A DNA stretch of 15,319 bases from Spirochaetia bacterium (GCA_016784705.1 JADHUD010000023.1:1-15319), one strand, 5' to 3'. Shown: positions 7,542-15,024, counted from the stretch's first letter. Notes: generated from the letters alone by a model not told the origin. Program-made: numbers and translations.

Positions 7542-8004
7542 TTTGAGCATATTAATTGGAGAAATTAGAAAGACAAGCATGCAGCTTAAAAAAATGAATC
7601 AAAAATATATAAACTTTACAGAAAAACGGAATGTTTTTCCGGATAATTTTGATCTTATTGTTCTTGCTGAGATAATAACAGATTATTACACTTGTCTTGA
7701 AACAACATTCTTAAGGATTTCTAAAGCATTTGAAAACAATCTTGAAAAGTATAGATGGCATGCAAATTTGTTAGAGAGAATGGTTGTCGAAATTCCCGGA
7801 GTACGAAAAGCTTTGCTTACTGACAGGACATACGATTTATTAAAAGAGATAATGCGCTTCCGGCATTTTAAAAGATACTATTTTGAATTGGATTATGACA
7901 AAGATCGAATTGATTTTCTGGAAAAAAAATATAAAGAAGTTGTTCCCCTTGTTTTGCAGGAGTTGGATCTGTATATTACATTTTTGCAGGAGTTGATAAA
8001 TTGA
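7528..8004 (+). CDS. HEPN-domain protein paired with the MNT gene (HepT-like, atypical motif)
   Basis: This 158-residue, almost all-helical protein is very likely the HEPN partner of the upstream nucleotidyltransferase, judging by gene order, size and the segment R110-F-R-H-F-K-R-Y-Y118. In RNase-competent HEPN toxins an Rx4-6H motif forms the active site. Here R112 is followed four residues on by Y117, not histidine, while H113 sits directly next to R112. This may be a divergent subfamily or a protein that has lost nuclease activity. The start ATG follows AAGGGGGAAG (7511-7520). The last two turns carry a 14-base direct repeat (7952-7965 and 7982-7995) that encodes LQEL twice. The role as toxin is inferred from the pairing. 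Confidence 0.75.
   Translation: MKKSDLSILIGEIRKTSMQLKKMNQKYINFTEKRNVFPDNFDLIVLAEIITDYYTCLETTFLRISKAFENNLEKYRWHANLLERMVVEIPGVRKALLTDRTYDLLKEIMRFRHFKRYYFELDYDKDRIDFLEKKYKEVVPLVLQELDLYITFLQELIN
7952..7995 (+). repeat. 14-base direct repeat at the end of the HEPN gene
   Basis: TTTTGCAGGAGTTG occurs at 7952-7965 and again at 7982-7995, exactly 30 bases apart and in the same frame. It encodes LQEL in both copies at the C terminus of the HEPN protein. It may reflect a short tandem duplication of ten codons. Confidence 0.8.
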
Positions 8005-8058
8005 GGCACTTGTCTTACCATCAGCATACATCTCTTACATAAATAGTGTAAAAAACAT

Positions 8059-8064
8059 AGGAGG
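8059..8064 (+). promoter_or_regulatory. Strong ribosome binding site of the DUF4432 gene
   Basis: AGGAGG lies six bases before the ATG at 8071. The 66-base spacer after the HEPN stop is A/T-rich. I see no clear promoter pair or terminator in it. Confidence 0.8.
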
Positions 8065-8070
8065 AGAGCT

Positions 8071-9084
8071 ATGAAAATACGGGACTATATAGGCGATGCT
8101 AAACAATTAGGATTTGTTCAGCGGTGCAAACTGTCTGAAGGAAAAATGGATGGAGTAGATGCTGCGGTTATTCAGAACGGAAACGGACTGAATATGATGG
8201 TTCTTCCTGGCCGGGGTATGGACATCCCGTATGTCTATGTTGATGGTATGGGTCTTCATTTCTTCTCCGGAACAGGCATTACCGCTCCTGCTTATTATGA
8301 TAAAGAGAATGTTGAGTGGCTGAGGAGTTTCTTTGCCGGCACACTTACCACCTGCGGAATAACTTATGCCGGTCATCCACAGATAGATGGTGATGAACAA
8401 CTTGGTCTGCATGGCCGCATCTCCAATACCCCTGCCGAAGATGTTCGGGTATTTCAGGAGTTTCGTGACGGTATACTGCATCTTGCCGTTGAGGGAACAC
8501 TGAAAGAGGTGAAATTTTTTGGTGACTATGCAGTACTGATACGCCGTGTAGAGACTGACTCAACACGTAAAGGCTTCACTATTATTGATACCATAGAAAA
8601 TCGCGGATCAAATCCAATGCCTCTGATGATGCTCTACCATATTAACTTCGGCTATCCACTACTGAATCCTGATGCAGGAGTTGTAACAAACGGGGCAACC
8701 CCTTTCCCTGGAAATAATAATGCTAAGCTGGAAGGCGAGCTGGAAAAATGGAATACTTTTCAGGAAGCCGCAGATGTCTATCCGGAAAGGTTATTCTACC
8801 ACACGTTCCGGAAGGAAGACGGGCTTGTAACTGTTGAACTGCTTCAGGACAGATCGAAACCGGACACATCACCACGGGTACGGATGAAATTTGATCCTGA
8901 CGTTCTTCCGAATATGGTTCAATGGAAATCGATGCAGAAACAGCAGTATGTTGTTGGCCTGGAGCCGTGCACAGTACTTCCTACAGGAAGAGAAAAACTG
9001 CGGAATGAAGGGAAACTCCCCATGCTCCAGCCGGAAGAACGGCGGGAGATACGCATAATCTATGATTATATAAAACCAGAGTAA
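8071..9084 (+). CDS. DUF4432 family protein (aldose 1-epimerase/galactose mutarotase-like fold)
   Basis: This 337-residue cytosolic protein belongs to the DUF4432 family, whose members have the beta-sandwich fold of galactose mutarotase and occur in carbohydrate operons. Visible landmarks in order are LPGRGMDI (about residues 46-53), TTCGITYAG, GLHGR (112-116, H114), LYHINFGYP with H190, and GLEP with E298. A histidine pair and a late glutamate are the usual catalytic groups of aldose 1-epimerases, so an epimerase or isomerase activity is plausible. DUF4432 chemistry is nevertheless not settled to my knowledge. It begins a three-gene run with the UroD-like and cupin genes, with only 3 bases to the next start. 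It may supply the anomer used by the isomerase-like cupin. Confidence 0.85.
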   Translation: MKIRDYIGDAKQLGFVQRCKLSEGKMDGVDAAVIQNGNGLNMMVLPGRGMDIPYVYVDGMGLHFFSGTGITAPAYYDKENVEWLRSFFAGTLTTCGITYAGHPQIDGDEQLGLHGRISNTPAEDVRVFQEFRDGILHLAVEGTLKEVKFFGDYAVLIRRVETDSTRKGFTIIDTIENRGSNPMPLMMLYHINFGYPLLNPDAGVVTNGATPFPGNNNAKLEGELEKWNTFQEAADVYPERLFYHTFRKEDGLVTVELLQDRSKPDTSPRVRMKFDPDVLPNMVQWKSMQKQQYVVGLEPCTVLPTGREKLRNEGKLPMLQPEERREIRIIYDYIKPE

Positions 9085-9087
9085 TCC

Positions 9088-10191
9088 ATGGGCAGGACAA
9101 CAGCTTTTTTTGATATCATTAAAGAGAGACAGTCTATTCCATGGACAGCAGATCTTGAGTACTGGATTGCCGGCCGCGAGCAGGACGGAACAGCAGATTC
9201 TGTCTGGAGAACAGAAGCCGGATATCTTGATTTATGTAAATCTCTGGGTATTTTCCCCTACTATAAGTATGATCATTTCTGGTGCGGGAAGCCTTTATAT
9301 GACCAGAATGTACAGGTATTTACTGATCGGGGACCAAAACATATCAAAACAACATGGAAAACCCAGGTAGGAACGATATCGGAATCAGTTAACTTTATGG
9401 ACGGCAGCTGCTCCTGGGCACACACGAAACATGCAGTACAAAGCGGAGAAGATCTCACCGTTTTTGAGTACCTCATTGAACATCGCCGTATGGTTCCGCA
9501 GTTTGCTGACACCTATCCGGAGCAGTTGAAAAGATGGAAACAGTTTGGAGGAATGCCGGCACTGGCAATGCCCAGAGGGCCGCTGTCTGCACTCTTTTAT
9601 GAGTGGGCCGGGGTAGTGAATGGAGTCTACTTACTTATGGATTATCCTGATCGGATGAAACATATATTTCAGATGATGACAGAGCAGGAGAAACCGCTGC
9701 TCCAATCCTTAGCCAATCTGCAGCCGCCGCTGGTGCATTTTGCTGACAATGTATCCGGAGATAATATGTCAGGATATTTTGATCAATATATGCGGAACGT
9801 CTACGAAAAGCGGCTTCAAATACTCCATCCTGCAGGTATACCCTGTGCAGTGCATCTTGACGGGGTAATTAATGATATTGCCGGTAAGATTGCTGATGTT
9901 GGAATAGATATTATTGAGGCTCTTACTCCTGCACCCGGAGGTGCTGTTGAAGTTGAAGATCTCCGGGCTCTAGTAGGGAATGATTCAGTGGTGCTTTGGG
10001 GCGGAGTTCCCGGAACCATGTTTACAAATCCCTACACCTGGGAAGATGTAAGACGGCAAATTGACCGAATCATTGCTGCCTGGAGGGGAACACCCTATGT
10101 TATAGGCGTAGCTGATCAGGTTCCAGCGGATGGTAATATAAAAATTGTGAAAAATATCAGTGAATATTTACAGGAAAAATCAATAATTTAG
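9088..10191 (+). CDS. Uroporphyrinogen decarboxylase (UroD)-like protein of a sugar locus
   Basis: This 367-residue protein has the UroD/MtaA-type TIM-barrel pattern, clearest in the C-terminal half. There HLDGVINDIAGKIADVGID (from H256) is followed by EALTPAPGG, then LWGGVPG and IGVADQVPADG. The corrinoid methyltransferases of this superfamily (MtaA, CmuA) hold zinc with an HxC pair and a distant cysteine. Here the first site is H256-x-D258 and the late segment around 340-348 has no cysteine, so a classical zinc thiol methyltransferase is unlikely. It also sits among sugar genes with no corrinoid protein or heme genes, so true heme synthesis is unlikely. It starts 3 bases after the DUF4432 stop without a clear ribosome binding site, suggesting coupling. 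The reaction is unknown. Confidence 0.82.
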   Translation: MGRTTAFFDIIKERQSIPWTADLEYWIAGREQDGTADSVWRTEAGYLDLCKSLGIFPYYKYDHFWCGKPLYDQNVQVFTDRGPKHIKTTWKTQVGTISESVNFMDGSCSWAHTKHAVQSGEDLTVFEYLIEHRRMVPQFADTYPEQLKRWKQFGGMPALAMPRGPLSALFYEWAGVVNGVYLLMDYPDRMKHIFQMMTEQEKPLLQSLANLQPPLVHFADNVSGDNMSGYFDQYMRNVYEKRLQILHPAGIPCAVHLDGVINDIAGKIADVGIDIIEALTPAPGGAVEVEDLRALVGNDSVVLWGGVPGTMFTNPYTWEDVRRQIDRIIAAWRGTPYVIGVADQVPADGNIKIVKNISEYLQEKSII

Positions 10192-10202
10192 GATGTTATA
10201 TA

Positions 10203-10682
10203 ATGAAAACAGAACTCGATAAAGGTATAGATAACTCTCTGCAGGGACCGGAAGCCGATGCAATAGTAAAACGTATACGGGAAAAAACTTTTGAGTGGGG
10301 TATGGCCCTGCCGCCAGCAGAACCTATGCTGTTTGATTTTGGTTTGGGTGATTTTGATACTATTGGAGAAACCGAGTTTTGGATTGCCAATGAGGAAGAA
10401 CATGGCTACTGTGGTAAGTATATGTTTCTGTTTGCCGGGCAGCGCTGCCCCGAGCATATGCATAAAGAGAAACATGAGACTTTTTTCATAGTCAAAGGTG
10501 ATGTTGAGATGACCGTTGAAGGTGATACGTTTATCATGCATCCAGGTGATGTCCTGCCATTGAAAACCTCTACACGGCACACCTTCAAAGCGGTAACCGA
10601 TTGCCTTATTCTGGAAATCTCTAAACCCAGTGTTATAGCTGACAACTTTTTTTCCGATTCGAGGCTGGGGTATAAGGATTAG
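10203..10682 (+). CDS. Cupin, D-lyxose isomerase-like
   Basis: This 159-residue single-domain cupin resembles D-lyxose ketol-isomerase (YdaE type, EC 5.3.1.15), which converts D-lyxose to D-xylulose. The likely metal ligands are H85, H87 and E92 in PEHMHKEKHETF and H126 in TSTRHTF, giving the His-His-Glu-His set. The preceding DFGLGDF and LFAGQRCPEH segments and the closing NFFSDSRL also match my memory of that family. AGGA at 10190-10193 supports the ATG. It overlaps or abuts nothing but lies 11 bases after the UroD-like gene, so it is in the same operon. The family as a whole is a cupin with confidence; the isomerase function is probable, and the sugar could be a related aldose. Confidence 0.78.
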   Translation: MKTELDKGIDNSLQGPEADAIVKRIREKTFEWGMALPPAEPMLFDFGLGDFDTIGETEFWIANEEEHGYCGKYMFLFAGQRCPEHMHKEKHETFFIVKGDVEMTVEGDTFIMHPGDVLPLKTSTRHTFKAVTDCLILEISKPSVIADNFFSDSRLGYKD

Positions 10683-10726
10683 CCGAAGTTTATTCTTTAC
10701 AGGTTGAAATAAAGTAAAAACACATT

Positions 10727-10732
10727 GAGGAG
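10727..10732 (+). promoter_or_regulatory. Orphaned ribosome binding site of the dehydrogenase pseudogene
   Basis: GAGGAG lies eight bases before ATG 10741, an ideal spacing. The ATG however opens a frame that stops after about 25 codons, because of a one-base shift just after the start. The site marks where the intact gene began. Confidence 0.7.
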
Positions 10733-10740
10733 ATAAAAAA

Positions 10741-11844
10741 ATGTCAATCCTACAGAGAAAAAATATGCTATTGTGGGGCTTGGCAGCCGCTCAAGAATGT
10801 TCTCAAACGCAATTCTAGATACATACAAAGAGCGCAGTGAATTGGTTGCACTTTGTGACAGCAATCAGGGGTGGATGGATGTCAACAATGAGTCTTTCAC
10901 CAGCAAATATAAGACAGGGCCTTTTAAAACATATCATGCAGCAGAATTCGATAAAATGATTGCAGTACATAAGCCGGATATTGTGATTGTTACGACTAGT
11001 ATAATGTATAATTTAAAGCGGCGAAATAGGAGATGTTGTTTCAGTACATTTTGAATGGATGCTCAATACAAAACACGGAGCGGACTATTTCAGAAGGTGG
11101 CATCGGGATAAAAAGAATAGCGGCGGGCTGATGGTACATAAATCGACTCATCACTTTGATCTGGTGAACTGGTGGCTGAATGATACGCCGAAGGAAGTTT
11201 TCGGAATGGGGCGATTGGCTTTCTACGGATTGGAAAACGCGGAAAACAGAGGTGTTACAGAGTTGTATCACAGATGTCTTGATAATGAGTTCGCAAAAAA
11301 GGATCCTTTTGCTTTAAACATAAAAGATGGTGGAGAGCTGGAAAATCTCTATGTTAAAAATGAAGATTATGACGGTTATATCCGGGATTATTCTGTGTTT
11401 TTCCAAGGAATATCCATTGAAGATACTATGAGTGTAATAGTTAGATATAAAAGTAAAGCTACGCTGACATATTCTCTTAACGCATTTTGTCCATGTGAAG
11501 GTTATAGGGTAAGTATTAACGGTACAAAAGGCCGTATAGAGATGGAAATTAATGAAGCCCCCTATGTTTCCGGTTCAGCATTTGACCAGAACAATCCTGA
11601 CTTTAATATGACAGAAGAGGAACAGAGAGAATTAACAGAAAAAGTTTATATACAAAAACTCTGGGAAAAACCGGAGGAAGTAACCTGGTCAGAAGCAGAA
11701 GGAGGAGGACATGGAGGTGGAGATAAAAGATTGCTGGATGATATATTTCTAGGAGCCGGGGATGATCCATTAACAACTGCAGCCGGCCCTTTGGATGGCG
11801 CAAAGTCGATTCTTGTAGGTATTGCTGCAAATATATCCTTTTAA
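10741..11844 (+). pseudogene. Broken Gfo/Idh/MocA-family dehydrogenase
   Basis: This is a second Gfo/Idh/MocA oxidoreductase, with three lesions. First, the ATG at 10741 is out of frame with the Rossmann strand KYAIVGLGSRSR (from 10761). Reading ATGTCAAATCC for ATGTCAATCC would restore it, so one A appears lost near 10746. Second, the frame ends at 11054 after DIVIVTTS. A different frame resumes at about 11017 with SGEIGDVVSVHFEWML and continues with HGADYFRRWHR. About 60 residues that normally lie between, including the EKP catalytic lysine motif, are missing. Third, the C terminus stops at GIAANISF, about 15 residues short of what I expect, at the junction with the converging operon. The remaining body (VHKSTHHFDLVNWW, GPLDGAKSILVG) is well conserved. 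The decay is therefore recent or the fragment is unselected. Confidence 0.85.
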
Positions 11845-11858
11845 TTTTTTGCAGCGGT
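11821..11858. terminator. Hairpin spanning the tail-to-tail gene junction
   Basis: GCTGCAAA (11824-11831) pairs perfectly with TTTGCAGC (11848-11855). Two wobble pairs and one A-T pair extend the stem to 11821/11858, around a 16-base A/T-rich loop. The loop holds both stop codons of the converging genes. T-runs outside the stem are weak, so termination is only possible, not sure. Confidence 0.5.
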
Positions 11859-13403
11859 TTTGGAAAACAGATGCGGTGACATTTTATTTAAATTTCTGAT
11901 AACAGGTCTAAAATCTAGAAGTGATAAAATATCTCTCTCCAGATCTATTCCCGGAGCAATTTCAATCAACTCAAGTCCCGTATCACCTAATTGGAATACC
12001 GCCCTCTCTGTGATGTACAAGACTTTCTGTTTCTTAATAAGGGCTTGTTTGGCACTAAAAGATATTTGCTCTACTGCAGTTACAAATTTAGAGAATTTTC
12101 CCTCTTGTGTAATATGCAAATTTCCATCAGATACTTCGATTTCCAATCCCCCGACGGTAAAGGTTGCACAAAAGACTACAATCTTGGCAGTTTGGCTGAT
12201 ATTGACAAATCCTCCGACCCCGGCAATTTTATGGTTGAACTTTGAAACATTAACATTTCCAAAGGAATCTATCTGTGCAGCTCCCAATGCTGCATAATCC
12301 AGACCACCCCCATCATAAAAGTCAAACTGAGCATTCGCATTTATTACAGCTTGAGGATAAACAGCCGCACCAAAACTCAATCCACTTGCGGGAAGGCCGC
12401 CAATCGGGCCACTCTCCACCGTAAGGGTAAAATTATTCAAGAGATTTTTTTCAGCTGCTATTTTGGCAATATCTTCCGGCATGCCTATACCCAGGTTAAC
12501 AATAGCATTTCCGGGTATCTCATCACAGGCTCTTTCGGTAATTATACGCCGGGGAGACATGGGCAAAGGCTCTAGAGCTTTGCGCTGATCTGTTATAGCA
12601 GGAGACGGCAGACAGAATTCCGGTTTAAAATTGGATGCATATATCGGAGAATTCTCATGCGGCCTGCCTACCACGACTTTATCAACTAAAATACCGGGCA
12701 CTTTTATATGATGAGGATGAGCAGGTTTATCCAATATTTTTCCAACCTGGGCAATTACGATACCGTTTGAGTTGTGTACAGCCTGTGCAATAGATAAACT
12801 GGTTCCGAAAAACGGTTCCTGATCCATAACCAGATTTCCATAAGGGTCTATTGCCGTGGCGCTTAAAAAGGCAATGTCGATGGGAAAAGACTTATACCAA
12901 ATCCAATCCTTTCCACCCAACTGTATACGTTCAATAAAATCAGGAGGGGTGCAGGAATTAACCCGGGCACCATCTGAAAGCGGATCAATAAATGTTTCTA
13001 AACCAACATGGGTAATACATCCGGGTCGTTTTGCGGCAATATCACGGTAAAGTTGCGAGATAACACCCTGCGGAAGGTTATAGACCATCACTTTTTCATC
13101 CAGAACCAACTTACCGATCTCAGGAAACCAGCCTAAATATCCGCCGATAATAGTTTTCAGCAATCCCTGATGGGCAAAGTGACCAATACCGCCCTCTTTG
13201 TTGCTCAGGCCGTGCATGGCACTGAAAACCAGGGTTAAATCCTTCGGTTCTCCGGTGGCTAAAAACCGTTTTTCCAGCGCACTGCTTAATGCTTCTGCCT
13301 GTAGAAAAAGGGTAAACCCCTCAGAAGCAATAGTGTCGTTGTCTTTAATCAAGCTTACTGCATGTTCTGCAGAACAAATTTTATCTGCCAGTACTATACT
13401 CAT
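11841..13403 (-). CDS. Family I acyl-CoA:acid CoA-transferase, fused alpha and beta domains
   Basis: This 520-residue protein moves CoA between acyl-CoA and a free acid such as acetate, acetoacetate, propionate or butyrate. It resembles YdiF/propionate CoA-transferase, with the alpha half (about 1-270) and beta half (about 300-520) in one chain. The catalytic glutamate is E330 in the motif VESGPIGG. A GLGIGMPE-type segment (NLGIGMPEDI, just before) and GGGLDYAALGAAQID follow the family pattern. The ATG shares one base with the SDR stop (TGATG, 13401-13405), so they are translationally coupled. It is the last gene of the operon, and its stop overlaps the end of the broken dehydrogenase by 4 bases. 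Length is normal, so this gene seems undamaged. The preferred acid cannot be told from the motif. Confidence 0.92.
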   Translation of the reverse strand: MSIVLADKICSAEHAVSLIKDNDTIASEGFTLFLQAEALSSALEKRFLATGEPKDLTLVFSAMHGLSNKEGGIGHFAHQGLLKTIIGGYLGWFPEIGKLVLDEKVMVYNLPQGVISQLYRDIAAKRPGCITHVGLETFIDPLSDGARVNSCTPPDFIERIQLGGKDWIWYKSFPIDIAFLSATAIDPYGNLVMDQEPFFGTSLSIAQAVHNSNGIVIAQVGKILDKPAHPHHIKVPGILVDKVVVGRPHENSPIYASNFKPEFCLPSPAITDQRKALEPLPMSPRRIITERACDEIPGNAIVNLGIGMPEDIAKIAAEKNLLNNFTLTVESGPIGGLPASGLSFGAAVYPQAVINANAQFDFYDGGGLDYAALGAAQIDSFGNVNVSKFNHKIAGVGGFVNISQTAKIVVFCATFTVGGLEIEVSDGNLHITQEGKFSKFVTAVEQISFSAKQALIKKQKVLYITERAVFQLGDTGLELIEIAPGIDLERDILSLLDFRPVIRNLNKMSPHLFSKTAAKN

Positions 13404-14152
13404 CAGATCCAGCCGCCATTAATATGTATGGTTTGACCAGTTATATAATTCGATAGATTACTGCTCAAAAAGAGGACCAGTTCAGCGATTTCTTCAGGTT
13501 CTCCTATTCGTTTCAGGGGAATTTGCCGACACATCTCTGTAATATATTCTTCCGGTATGGTACCTGACATTTCAGATTTAACGACTCCGGGAGCAATAGC
13601 ATTAACGGTGATTTTTCGTTTGGCAAGTTCTTTACAAAGTACTTTGGTTAAGCCGATAAGACCTGCTTTGGCAGCGGCATAATTACTTTGACCATATAAT
13701 CCGATGAATGCAGAAATAGAGGAGATGTTAATAATCCTGCCATTATCATTGAGATAGGGAGATGCTTCCTTACAAACAGTAAATACTCCCGTTAAATTGG
13801 TATCAATAACATTGTGCCATTGTTCATATTCCATTTTTGATAGAGTTCTGTCCTGGACAATCCCCGCATTGTTGATAATGATATCCAGCCCGGCCATTGC
13901 AGCGATACTTTTACTGATCATATTTTTTACCTGCAGCGGATCACGGACATTAGCAGCTATGGATATAGCGTTTGTAGAAAGTGAACGCACTGTATCTTCG
14001 GCCAGCTTCTTGTTAAGCCCTTTGTCGTCATCAAAGTAATTGATAATAAGGTCTGCTCCGGCTTCGCTCAGTTTCCGGCAAATTGCTTTTCCCAATCCCT
14101 GACTTCCCCCGGTAACCAGTGCTGTTTTTCCTGTTAAGTCAATATTAATCAA
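13403..14152 (-). CDS. FabG/PhaB-like short-chain dehydrogenase (3-oxoacyl reductase)
   Basis: This 249-residue classical SDR reduces a 3-oxoacyl-ACP or acetoacetyl-CoA with NAD(P)H, by family. TGGSQGLG (14-21) is the nucleotide loop and NNAG is at 94-97. The catalytic residues are S145 in NISSIS, Y158 and K162 in YAAAK, and the C terminus YITGQTIHINGG is the FabG/PhaB signature. The start is TTG at 14152, with AAGGA eight bases upstream and no in-frame ATG nearby. In this operon, with thiolase and CoA-transferase, acetoacetyl-CoA reductase giving (R)-3-hydroxybutyryl-CoA is the likely role. A hydroxybutyrate dehydrogenase role is the alternative. Confidence 0.88.
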   Translation of the reverse strand: MINIDLTGKTALVTGGSQGLGKAICRKLSEAGADLIINYFDDDKGLNKKLAEDTVRSLSTNAISIAANVRDPLQVKNMISKSIAAMAGLDIIINNAGIVQDRTLSKMEYEQWHNVIDTNLTGVFTVCKEASPYLNDNGRIINISSISAFIGLYGQSNYAAAKAGLIGLTKVLCKELAKRKITVNAIAPGVVKSEMSGTIPEEYITEMCRQIPLKRIGEPEEIAELVLFLSSNLSNYITGQTIHINGGWI

Positions 14153-14160
14153 TGGTATAT

Positions 14161-14165
14161 TCCTT
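14161..14165 (-). promoter_or_regulatory. Ribosome binding site deciding the TTG start of the SDR gene
   Basis: On the - strand AAGGA is followed by eight bases and then TTG (14152-14150). The next codons read INIDLTGKTALVTGG, the normal SDR N terminus, so the rare TTG is the start. Confidence 0.65.
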
Positions 14166-14178
14166 TATAGGTAGTAAA

Positions 14179-15024
14179 TTAATAGGTGTAAAAACCCCTT
14201 CCGGTTTTTCTTCCCAGATGGCCTGCATCCACCATGTTTTTCAAAAGAGGGCAGGGTTTATATTTGTTATCCCCGTATCCTTCATATAAAATAGTGAGTA
14301 CCGAATATACGACATCCAACCCGACAAAGTCGGCCAATATCAGTGGACCCATCGGCATGTTGCAGCCTAAAGTCATCCCCTTATCAACATCTTCCGGCAG
14401 CATTCCGTCTCTGATACAATTGAAAGCTTCATTCAGCATCACTAATAATATTCTGTTGACGAGAAAACCGGGATAATCCGGAGCGCTAATGTACTCTTTC
14501 TTCATTGCTGTAACAATATCTGCTGCGGTATTAAAAGTTTGATCCGAGGTTTCCACCCCTTTAATAATCTCTACCAGTTTCATTACAGGTACAGGGCTGA
14601 AGAAATGCATTCCTATAAACCTGTCTGGTCTTTTCGTACAACCGGCCAGTTCGGTGATAGATAGTGATGAAGTATTAGTGGCAAAAAGGGTTTCTTCTTT
14701 ACAAAGAGCATCCAGCTCGGTGAAGAGTGCTGTTTTTAGTGATATTTTTTCGGTGATAGCTTCAATTACCATATCAACATCTGCAGCAGCAGTAATGTCA
14801 TCTACTAAAGTTACTGCATTAAGAGCCTTCTCTTTAGCTGACTGTTCAAGTTTTCCCTTTTCAACAGCCTTGTTCATACTCTCTTTCAACTTAATAAACG
14901 AACTGGAGCCGATCTCACCATTTTTTTCATACCAAAAAACGGAATAACCGGCTTTTGCGGCGGCTTCAACTATTCCTCTACCCATCAGTCCGGCACCAAC
15001 TACCATAATATTTTTAATTTCCAT
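14179..15024 (-). CDS. hbd: 3-hydroxybutyryl-CoA dehydrogenase
   Basis: This 281-residue protein interconverts acetoacetyl-CoA and (S)-3-hydroxybutyryl-CoA with NAD(P)H, the step used in butyrate fermentation and short-chain beta-oxidation. The Rossmann motif is GAGLMG (10-15). Catalytic positions are S119/S120 in NTSSLS, H140 in GMHFFSPVPVMKLVE with E152, and N190 in PGFLVNR. The C-terminal domain has CNMPMGPL and GRKTGRGFY. Length equals the usual 280-285 residues of the stand-alone enzyme. AAGGAT eight bases before the ATG supports the start. It follows the thiolase gene by 47 bases and precedes the SDR by 26 bases. With the SDR it gives the operon two reductases of opposite likely stereochemistry. 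The gene symbol rests on close family resemblance. Confidence 0.93.
   Translation of the reverse strand: MEIKNIMVVGAGLMGRGIVEAAAKAGYSVFWYEKNGEIGSSSFIKLKESMNKAVEKGKLEQSAKEKALNAVTLVDDITAAADVDMVIEAITEKISLKTALFTELDALCKEETLFATNTSSLSITELAGCTKRPDRFIGMHFFSPVPVMKLVEIIKGVETSDQTFNTAADIVTAMKKEYISAPDYPGFLVNRILLVMLNEAFNCIRDGMLPEDVDKGMTLGCNMPMGPLILADFVGLDVVYSVLTILYEGYGDNKYKPCPLLKNMVDAGHLGRKTGRGFYTY

Noticed and set aside
6780..8070. An insertion sequence or integron carrying the toxin-antitoxin genes
   Set aside because: No transposase or integrase fragment, terminal inverted repeat or attC-like site could be found around the patch.
10773..11054. GTG at 10773 as a true start of a short protein
   Set aside because: It would delete the first beta strand of the Rossmann fold and has no ribosome binding site. 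The real site is before 10741.
10741..11060. Programmed frameshifting in the second dehydrogenase
   Set aside because: There is no slippery heptamer with a downstream structure at the breaks, and the EKP segment is physically absent. Frameshifting could not restore the protein.
11860..13422. Several long + strand open frames opposite the CoA-transferase gene
   Set aside because: They are shadows of a well-conserved coding sequence on the other strand and show no family motifs of their own.
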